Positions 6,291 through 10,860 of a DNA stretch of 10,860 nucleotides are shown piece by piece. Numbering within the stretch: the stretch's first letter is position 1; each line of letters starts with the position of its first letter. The notes beneath the pieces were generated by a model. The model saw only the letters and a program-made list of their open reading frames with translations. It was not told the DNA's origin and ran no database searches. Position numbers and translations under genes: made by a program. Origin of the DNA: Candidatus Methanoplasma sp. (GTDB lineage: Archaea; Thermoplasmatota; Thermoplasmata; Methanomassiliicoccales; Methanomethylophilaceae); assembly GCA_031271555.1 (NCBI GenBank), contig JAISVN010000059.1:1-10860 (forward strand), written 5' to 3'.

Positions 6291-7617
6291 AGATCTTCTT
6301 TGCGATCTTCTTCGCCTCGGCACCTACTACCTGAATAGGTGAGCGGAATTGCTTCATGTCGCCGAACACTTCTTTGATGAGTCCGGATGTTGCTTCTGGC
6401 GAGAATGTCTGCGTTCCTCCGTCAAGGCAGTTTGCTGCTGTGACTGCGGGGATCAGAACTCCCTTTGAGTGCCTTGTAACGACGTGGTTACCGTGGAACA
6501 GACCAGGTCCTCCTCCTCCATAGATGGAGTGTGAGAAGAATGACATACCTACACCAACACCTTCGGATCTTCCGTAGTCGGTTCCGGGCAGTCCGGTCTC
6601 GTGCTCAAGCAGGTCGTTGTAGTACAGGACGGTTCCGGGAACTCCCTGTGCTGCTCTTGCGGCACCGATGTTCACCATGACGGCTGCTACCTGACCTACG
6701 GCTGCGTATGCGTTCCAAAGCGGGAGGTCTTTTGTTGTGTAGACTTTGTATCCCGAGGGGAGCGTCTCTTTGACGTGTATGACGCCATCGTCTATCGCCC
6801 TTGCCATAAGTGACTCTATGACGGTACCGACGGTTCCTGTCTTTCCGTTCTTTTTGACTATGGAGTACAGGATGTTGTTGGCGTTGAGTCCCTGGTATGC
6901 GAGACCGAGGAGGTGGCTTCTCTCGAAGTTTCCTATTGCGTCACCCATCTCATATGCGCCGCACTGCTCGAAGATCGAGGAGAGTGCTACACCCTGCATT
7001 GCGTTCTTGTTGACAAGTGCAACGACGTGGTTTGCCATGATATTCCTGAGTGCGTATCCCGCTCCTTCGTTGTTCTGCGGTATGTCAAGGATCGATTTCA
7101 CGTTCGCGCCGTCGAAACCTACTGTCTGCGGGTATCTTCCCCATACAGCTCCTTTGACCATGTTGGCTTTGTACATCGGGACATCGAACTCGTCAATGAT
7201 CGCCTCTGTTACTGCAGATGCAACAGATGTGAATCCGGTCGTGTATTCTACACCGGCGTTCATCCTTATTTCCGGTACGATGACGACGAGACTCTTTCCG
7301 TCTGCTTTTATGGCAACGGATGTTCCATCGTCCTCTGTTACCTGGACCTTCTCTTTGACTGCTGCTGCAATCTTCTTTGCATTCTCTACCAACTTTACGT
7401 CGATCTCTTTTCCTTTGATCATTGCGCCAGCCATGTTACCGGATTTGAGAGCTTTCTCGATACCGGCAAGGCTGACTGCAACAGTCCTCTTGGTCAGAGA
7501 TGCGATCTCTTTGATCGCGTTGTTGCGCAATGGACTGATGGCTTCCAGCGGTATCTGCTTAGCTATGCGTTTACCGTTGTCGTCATACAGGTCGATTACG
7601 TCCTTGTATTTTGGCAT
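6289..7617 (-). CDS. mcrB: Methyl-coenzyme M reductase, beta subunit
   Basis: The beta subunit of Mcr, which lines the channel where CoB binds. It has 442 residues, the normal length. The signature region lies at 328-405: [18 protein letters not shown] (328-345), [20 protein letters not shown] (353-372), and [14 protein letters not shown] (373-386). F361, Y366 and H378 sit in the positions of residues that contact CoB or F430 in known structures. The ATG at 7615-7617 is preceded by a near-perfect Shine-Dalgarno AAGGAGGT (7623-7630). It is the first gene of the operon, behind a leader of about 165 bases with predicted hairpins. The C-terminus (KKIAKKI) ends in TGA, 10 bases before the proposed mcrD start. 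A long plus-strand open frame over this gene is an antisense shadow. Confidence 0.98.
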   Translation of the reverse strand: MPKYKDVIDLYDDNGKRIAKQIPLEAISPLRNNAIKEIASLTKRTVAVSLAGIEKALKSGNMAGAMIKGKEIDVKLVENAKKIAAAVKEKVQVTEDDGTSVAIKADGKSLVVIVPEIRMNAGVEYTTGFTSVASAVTEAIIDEFDVPMYKANMVKGAVWGRYPQTVGFDGANVKSILDIPQNNEGAGYALRNIMANHVVALVNKNAMQGVALSSIFEQCGAYEMGDAIGNFERSHLLGLAYQGLNANNILYSIVKKNGKTGTVGTVIESLMARAIDDGVIHVKETLPSGYKVYTTKDLPLWNAYAAVGQVAAVMVNIGAARAAQGVPGTVLYYNDLLEHETGLPGTDYGRSEGVGVGMSFFSHSIYGGGGPGLFHGNHVVTRHSKGVLIPAVTAANCLDGGTQTFSPEATSGLIKEVFGDMKQFRSPIQVVGAEAKKIAKKI

Positions 7618-7622
7618 TTTAT

Positions 7623-7630
7623 ACCTCCTT
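7623..7630 (-). promoter_or_regulatory. Strong Shine-Dalgarno of mcrB
   Basis: AAGGAGGT on the minus strand, five bases from the mcrB ATG, matches the archaeal 16S 3' end almost fully. It starts only two bases after the outer stem of the predicted leader structure (7633-7698), so that structure could affect ribosome access. Confidence 0.85.
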
Positions 7631-7632
7631 GT

Positions 7633-7698
7633 TCAGATAATTTGCGAAAAAGGGATTTTTCGCATTCCCCTTGCAAAAACAAGTATCATATTATCTGA
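7633..7698 (-). promoter_or_regulatory. Structured mcrB leader: nested inverted repeats
   Basis: TCAGATAAT (7633-7641) and ATTATCTGA (7690-7698) are perfect 9-base complements enclosing two further hairpins. The first has arms TGCGAAAAA (7643-7651) and TTTTTCGCA (7656-7664) around a 4-base loop. The second has CTTG (7670-7673) and CAAG (7680-7683) around 6 bases. In RNA this could form a three-way junction ending two bases before the mcrB Shine-Dalgarno. It resembles no riboswitch class I know. A TTTAAA at 7699-7704 could be a second TATA box, which would leave the outer stem incomplete. Confidence 0.5.
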
Positions 7699-7756
7699 TT
7701 TAAACCCATGCAAAAACTTGCAGTATTCCGACAAAAATGAGTTTTTCCAACCATTT

Positions 7757-7777
7757 GGCGAGAAGGGATTTTTCGCA
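7757..7777 (-). repeat. Second copy of the leader hairpin element
   Basis: GGGATTTTTCGCA at 7765-7777 exactly repeats 7652-7664, 113 bp away. Here too it is the right arm of an inverted repeat, with left arm GGCGAGAA (7757-7764), but the stem has decayed by one mismatch and one base loss. It lies within a few bases of the transcription start predicted from the TATA box at 7804-7813, so it would sit at the 5' end of the mcr mRNA. Confidence 0.55.
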
Positions 7778-7803
7778 GAAAGGCGATGCTGGGTAGATGT
7801 CTA

Positions 7804-7813
7804 CTATAAATAG
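7804..7813 (-). promoter_or_regulatory. mcrB: Probable main promoter of the mcr operon
   Basis: On the minus strand CTATTTATAG is preceded by the purine-rich GAAAACC, a plausible BRE. Transcription would start near 7782 and give a leader of about 165 bases. It is the best TATA box between the upstream gene's terminator and mcrB. Confidence 0.5.
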
Positions 7814-7828
7814 GTTTTCTATGGTAAT

Positions 7829-7873
7829 AAAAAATCAGATATGAGCGCATAAGTTGATGCCAAACATATCTGA
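7829..7873 (-). terminator. Terminator of the DUF169 gene
   Basis: On the minus strand TCAGATATG (7835-7843 complement) pairs with CATATCTGA (7865-7873 complement) as a perfect 9-bp stem. Inside the 21-base loop GCAT and ATGC can pair again. TTTTTT (7829-7834) follows the stem at once. It ends the DUF169 transcript 20 bases past its stop and insulates the mcr promoter. Confidence 0.65.
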
Positions 7874-7892
7874 AAGAATAACACTCCGGACG

Positions 7893-8603
7893 TCAATCGC
7901 GTTTGGCCTGCAGAAACACGCCTCCAGCATATTTTTCCAAGTGTGCTATATAGCCCGACATAAGCTTATATGGTATGCCGCATGCCAATTCGTCCGGGGC
8001 CATGTCCGTCCTTTTCCTGCATCCGTAGCACCCCAAAGATACATTTGGCTTGTCGGATACCATGGGCACTACCGTTATATCCTCGCATGCGCACTGGAAC
8101 GGTGATGTGCTGAATGTCGCACGCCCCCCCTTCTCTGCGGTCATAAGCGCAGCCACCCAATAGATCCTTTCGACTATGTCCACCAGTATCACGACGTCCG
8201 GTACGAAGTCGGCTTTATTGAGCGGGCAGACGACCTCTCCCTCCGTGCGGTATGGGATCATTATCCTTTCGTCTATCATTTTCTTGGCCGCACTGACGGA
8301 GTCGTGTATGTTCACGCCTGCGTGGAACTCTCCGGACCCGATCTTCTGAGGGGTCTCGGACATTCCCAGCACAGCTGTCCCGACATGACAGGACTGCATG
8401 CTGAAAGGCATCTTGATGCATTCACCCTTTCTGGCGCGGAATACGGCCTGGCAGTGGCTCATCTGCGCTTCAGGGAGTTTCGGACCGCTTGGATACTCGT
8501 CGCCGTCCTTGATCAGCTTGACGGCCACGGGCTCTGCTCTGAGCTTTAGTATCGTTTTCAATTTGTCTGCATATTCGGAATTGATGCTCAGGATCTCGGA
8601 CAT
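7893..8603 (-). CDS. DUF169-family protein upstream of mcrB
   Basis: A 236-residue cytoplasmic protein of the DUF169 (COG2043) family, whose biochemical role is not established. Recognisable parts are LRAEPVAVKLIKDGDEYP (21-38), a Cys-rich stretch around C51, C62 and C72, VVCPLNKADFVPDVVIL (124-140), FQCACEDITVVPMV (169-182) and the GCYGCRKRTD motif (191-200). Nine cysteines in all (C51, C62, C72, C126, C171, C173, C192, C195, C208) hint at metal or redox chemistry, which is inference. The ATG at 8601-8603 lies about 26 bases after a TATA-like box, so it is probably leaderless. It sits between an MtbA/MtaA-type methyltransferase and mcrB, all on one strand, but with its own promoter and terminator. 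That suggests a loose link to methyl metabolism rather than one operon. Confidence 0.85.
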   Translation of the reverse strand: MSEILSINSEYADKLKTILKLRAEPVAVKLIKDGDEYPSGPKLPEAQMSHCQAVFRARKGECIKMPFSMQSCHVGTAVLGMSETPQKIGSGEFHAGVNIHDSVSAAKKMIDERIMIPYRTEGEVVCPLNKADFVPDVVILVDIVERIYWVAALMTAEKGGRATFSTSPFQCACEDITVVPMVSDKPNVSLGCYGCRKRTDMAPDELACGIPYKLMSGYIAHLEKYAGGVFLQAKRD

Positions 8604-8625
8604 GACACTGCATCGGCATTAATGA

Positions 8626-8633
8626 GAATAAAC
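8626..8633 (-). promoter_or_regulatory. TATA-like box of the DUF169 gene
   Basis: GTTTATTC on the minus strand is centred 26 bases before the DUF169 ATG and fits a leaderless mRNA. The rest of 8604-8708 shows a CGGATCCG palindrome at 8661-8668 and no convincing terminator for the gene upstream. Confidence 0.45.
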
Positions 8634-8708
8634 ATTTGCCCAGCACGGCCCGGAGATAAACGGATCCGAAAAGGATAAGTGGTTTGGGAAGAGGTTTTGT
8701 TTTTGACT

Positions 8709-9749
8709 TCAGTACTTGAATGCCTTTATCGCGTCGGCGAGAGCTTTCATGTTTGCGTCAGGTGATGCAGGTGCGACACCGCATCCCGATGATATGACGC
8801 TGAAGCCGGCCTTTGCGCTGTTGATCGCGGCTGCCTTGACCTCTTCGGGTGTTCCCTGGAAGAGGGGCTTGACGGATCCTACGTTTCCGACCAGTGCGGC
8901 TCTCTTTGCGACCTTCTCTGCTGCCTTGAAGGGGTCGACCTTCTCCTCTATGGAGACTCCGGTGACGCCTGTTCCGATCATGCCGTCGAGCACAGGGTAT
9001 GTGTCTCCGCAGATGTGGAGGACTGAGAATGCGTCTTTGACGCTTGCGAGGCTTTCCCTTACGTACATTCCGGCTGCGTCCTCGAACATGTCGGGTGCGA
9101 TCATGTCGGTGGATGCTGAGGGCTCAGACATCTGGATGACGTCTGCTCCTGCATCGGAGAGTGCCTGTGTGTATGCTTTTACGATCGGGTTGATCGCTGC
9201 TGTCCATTTTCCGACCTCTTCCGGTGCCATCATCATACCGAAGATCATGTTCTCGGTGTTGATCATGTGCCCTGCGAGTGTGAACGGACCGGTGTTTCCT
9301 GCTACTATGCAGTAGTTCTCGCCGTGGGATTTCTTCATGAGGGCCATTGCTTTGATCGCTTCGGCCACCCTTCCGTCTTTCAGGAACTCTTCGGGAGACA
9401 TGAGGGCAGCGGGGTCATCGTACTCGCCGGACATGGGGTCAAAGTGGTACGGATGCTCTTTTATCATGGGTGCAGCGTCCTTTTTCTCCACCTGGACTTT
9501 GCATCCGAGCCTCTCAGCCTCTGCTGTGAGACAGAAGGGTGCCCTTACGCACTCGAATCCGAAAAGGTCTGCCTGTGCGGTTCCGAGTTTTGCCATGAGT
9601 TCTGCACTTTTGTGGGCCTCGGGCCATGCTGCGCCGACCGTGTCCATCTGCCCTATTGTGGCTGCCTGGGTAAAAATTGCAACCGGGGGCCTGTCGAGCT
9701 CTTCAAGTTTCATTGCTGAAATTACTCTTTCTCTTGGAGTCATTGACAT
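8709..9749 (-). CDS. mtbA: Methylcobamide:CoM methyltransferase, MtbA/MtaA family
   Basis: Transfers a methyl group from a methylated corrinoid protein to coenzyme M, giving methyl-CoM for Mcr. It belongs to the uroporphyrinogen decarboxylase-like fold. The 346 residues are the family's normal length. The zinc ligands that activate the CoM thiol appear as HIC (H245, C247) and C323 in SSGCGVAP (320-327). Other matches are TPRERVISAMK (4-14), VRAPFCLTAEAERLGCKV (68-85), MSEPSASTDMIAP (207-219) and GVSIEEKV...RAALVGNV (264-271, 283-290). The last block and PFCLT are closer to what I recall of MtbA (methylamines) than MtaA (methanol), but the split is uncertain. The start ATG at 9747-9749 follows AGGAGA (9758-9763) by eight bases, which favours it over Met3. 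No corrinoid protein or substrate-specific methyltransferase gene is in the window. Confidence 0.88.
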   Translation of the reverse strand: MSMTPRERVISAMKLEELDRPPVAIFTQAATIGQMDTVGAAWPEAHKSAELMAKLGTAQADLFGFECVRAPFCLTAEAERLGCKVQVEKKDAAPMIKEHPYHFDPMSGEYDDPAALMSPEEFLKDGRVAEAIKAMALMKKSHGENYCIVAGNTGPFTLAGHMINTENMIFGMMMAPEEVGKWTAAINPIVKAYTQALSDAGADVIQMSEPSASTDMIAPDMFEDAAGMYVRESLASVKDAFSVLHICGDTYPVLDGMIGTGVTGVSIEEKVDPFKAAEKVAKRAALVGNVGSVKPLFQGTPEEVKAAAINSAKAGFSVISSGCGVAPASPDANMKALADAIKAFKY

Positions 9750-9784
9750 ATGTATTATCTCCTAAAGAGCGAAATATATTACAC

Positions 9785-9794
9785 TTATTTAATT
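9785..9794 (-). promoter_or_regulatory. TATA-like box of the methyltransferase gene
   Basis: AATTAAATAA on the minus strand would start transcription near 9764, leaving a short leader of about 15 bases that just contains the AGGAGA ribosome binding site. Unlike its neighbours, this gene therefore appears to use a leadered mRNA. Confidence 0.45.
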
Positions 9795-9818
9795 AGGTCG
9801 GCGACATCCTTATATCCT

Positions 9819-9824
9819 AAAAAA
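9819..9824 (-). terminator. U-tract after the metallophosphoesterase gene
   Basis: A run of six T on the minus strand starts 12 bases past the stop at 9836. Archaeal RNA polymerase can stop at such tracts without a hairpin. The only symmetry nearby is the short GACGTC palindrome, so support is modest. Confidence 0.35.
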
Positions 9825-9835
9825 TGCGGACGTCA

Positions 9836-10558
9836 TCATATGCTTATGTCCATGACATCCTTCAGTTTCCCGAGCTTCATTATGCCTACTTCGGACACGC
9901 CGTATATGTCCGCTTCTGGATAATTTGAATTGCTTAATGCAGGTGCCATTATGCATTTGCCGTCAAGAACCAGATCGTTCCCGGATGAGAATGGGCTGAA
10001 AGGGGGCAGGACGATCACACCATCCTCTTTCTGATGGACGAAACAGTGCATCTTCATGCCGCCGCTCATTGCGCCCGGTATCCTAACGGATGGATGCTCA
10101 TGCCCGATTATCACGGGTCTGGCTCCCGAATCTGCATGGCCGTGCTCCATCCTGAACCCTGCCATGTTCACATAATCGACTGCCATGAGCCCCATGTCGG
10201 ACAATATGTTTTGCAGAAAATTGTCATGATTTCCCTTTATGACTATGACCTCAGAGGCTTCCATCAGCATGCCGATGATCCTTTTGACCTCTTCCCTGGC
10301 TTCTCGCCTGGACCTCTTGAAGTCATGCTTGATGTCGCCCAGAAGTACGACCCTCTTTGGCTCGTACTCCGAGAGTATGCCGTTGATGGCATCCCTTATC
10401 GAGTCTGTGTTCATCCTCGGGATGTACATGCCCTCCTCTTCAAGTGCGCTCTCGTAACCCAGATGGAGGTCGCCGAACACGGCGGTCGGCCCGTCATCAA
10501 GTATGAGACACCTGTCGTTGGTGACCTTGACGCCGGATAGGATCTCGTACGACCGCAT
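9836..10558 (-). CDS. ICC-like calcineurin-type metallophosphoesterase
   Basis: A two-metal phosphoesterase of the archaeal ICC-like group (COG1407), related to SbcD/Mre11 nucleases but much shorter. All metal motifs are present: GDLHLG (29-34, D30 and H32), GDIKHD (74-79, D75), GNHD (109-112, N110 and H111), EHGH (138-141) and GHEH (152-155). It has 240 residues and no cap or coiled-coil domain, so it is not a full Mre11. The substrate is unknown, and in other archaea this family often neighbours DNA repair genes. The ATG at 10556-10558 lies about 26 bases after a TATA-like sequence with no Shine-Dalgarno. It is divergent from a RecJ-like gene with a 62-base shared promoter region, which supports a role in nucleic acid metabolism. 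The stop is TGA. Confidence 0.87.
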   Translation of the reverse strand: MRSYEILSGVKVTNDRCLILDDGPTAVFGDLHLGYESALEEEGMYIPRMNTDSIRDAINGILSEYEPKRVVLLGDIKHDFKRSRREAREEVKRIIGMLMEASEVIVIKGNHDNFLQNILSDMGLMAVDYVNMAGFRMEHGHADSGARPVIIGHEHPSVRIPGAMSGGMKMHCFVHQKEDGVIVLPPFSPFSSGNDLVLDGKCIMAPALSNSNYPEADIYGVSEVGIMKLGKLKDVMDISI

Positions 10559-10579
10559 GCATTCTTTATGTGATTGCTT

Positions 10580-10597
10580 GTATTAATCGGTTTTATG
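10580..10597. promoter_or_regulatory. Overlapping divergent core promoters
   Basis: GATTAATAC on the minus strand (centre about 10584) lies 26 bases before the metallophosphoesterase ATG. TTTTATG on the plus strand (10591-10597) lies about 27 bases before the RecJ-like ATG at 10621. The two TATA-like boxes are only about 10 bp apart, so each would overlap the BRE of the other. Confidence 0.45.
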
Positions 10598-10620
10598 CAA
10601 TAGTTATTTCTCACTGTTCT

Positions 10621-10860
10621 ATGATACCTTTTTCGGTCAAAGTTAACATGGATGCGGATGATGTTTTTTGCGGAAGATTGATCAAGGACCTCGGTAAAGC
10701 CGCTGATAAGATAAGATCGGCGGAAACGGTCAAAGTGGTCACCCACATAGATGCGGACGGCATATCGTCCGGAGGCATCGCATCCACAGCCTTGGAGAGG
10801 CTTGGAAAGGAGTTCACGATCACGTTCGAGAAGAAGATAACCGAAGATACGATATCCGCA
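10621..10860 (+). CDS. RecJ-like DHH phosphoesterase (5' part)
   Basis: The frame is open from the ATG at 10621 to the window edge, giving the first 80 residues. The stretch VKVVTHIDADGISSGGIAS (37-55), with H42, D44, D46 and the GISS turn, is motif I of DHH-family phosphoesterases in the archaeal RecJ-like form. Archaeal members include the GINS-associated nuclease (GAN) of the replisome and related exonucleases. Which one this is cannot be told without the rest. The start fits a leaderless mRNA, with a TATA-like box about 27 bases upstream, and Met10 at 10648 is the alternative. The divergent neighbour is a metallophosphoesterase, in line with a DNA or RNA processing pair. Confidence 0.8.
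   Translation, partial: MIPFSVKVNMDADDVFCGRLIKDLGKAADKIRSAETVKVVTHIDADGISSGGIASTALERLGKEFTITFEKKITEDTISA

Noticed and set aside
6279..6323. Arg-rich 15-residue N-terminal extension of McrD
   Set aside because: It is read from the 3' end of mcrB in another frame and lacks a ribosome binding site, while a TTG with GAGGT lies just downstream.
6746..7813. Long plus-strand open frame (355 codons) opposite mcrB and its leader
   Set aside because: It is fully antisense to a certain gene over most of its length, has no ribosome binding site or recognisable domain, and is explained by mcrB codon bias.
7618..7892. Possible tRNA or known riboswitch in the mcrB leader
   Set aside because: No tRNA T-loop or acceptor pattern and no match to a riboswitch core I know. 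The inverted repeats are described as an unassigned leader structure instead.
8604..8708. Terminator for the methyltransferase gene
   Set aside because: The minus strand after the stop is A-rich rather than T-rich and only short palindromes are present, so no terminator is claimed.

Overview
The window is a chromosomal segment of a methanogenic archaeon. It carries a complete methyl-coenzyme M reductase operon, read on the minus strand in the order mcrB-mcrD-mcrG-mcrA with no mcrC, followed by a small DUF2098 gene. Around it are an McrA-thioglycine-type YcaO enzyme, a corrinoid:CoM methyltransferase of the MtbA/MtaA family, a DUF169 protein, and the DNA-metabolism genes of a metallophosphoesterase and a RecJ-like DHH protein. 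An mcrBDGA order without mcrC, CoM methyl transfer next to mcr, many leaderless-type promoters, and no TAG stop among the twelve genes together suggest a H2-dependent methylotrophic methanogen of the Methanomassiliicoccales, probably gut-associated. That taxonomic placement is an inference.

Layout. Plus strand, 1-2015: the 3' end of an unrecognised gene, an unrecognised 182-residue protein, and the YcaO protein. Minus strand, 2016-2900: a Fic-domain protein with an N-terminal helix-turn-helix domain, meeting ycaO stop-to-stop with no gap. Its promoter region (2901-3107) holds two identical perfect 16-bp palindromes and a degenerate third copy at about 50-bp spacing. Minus strand, 3108-7617: the mcr operon, ending in a UUCG-loop hairpin followed by a U-tract. 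Region 7618-7892: a long, structured mcrB leader, the mcr promoter, and the terminator of the upstream gene. Minus strand, 7893-10558: DUF169, MtbA/MtaA-type methyltransferase and metallophosphoesterase genes, each with its own promoter. From 10621 on the plus strand: the start of a RecJ-like DHH phosphoesterase, running off the window.

How the genes work together. The MtbA/MtaA-type enzyme moves a methyl group from a corrinoid protein to coenzyme M. McrABG reduces methyl-CoM with CoB to methane, and McrD probably helps assembly. YcaO probably installs the thioglycine in McrA, whose target glycine (G450) is visible here. The DUF2098 gene is coupled to mcrA by a one-base stop/start overlap, which makes it a candidate Mcr-associated factor. 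The Fic gene looks like an acquired accessory gene lodged between the McrA-maturation gene and the mcr operon, with a self-contained operator array.
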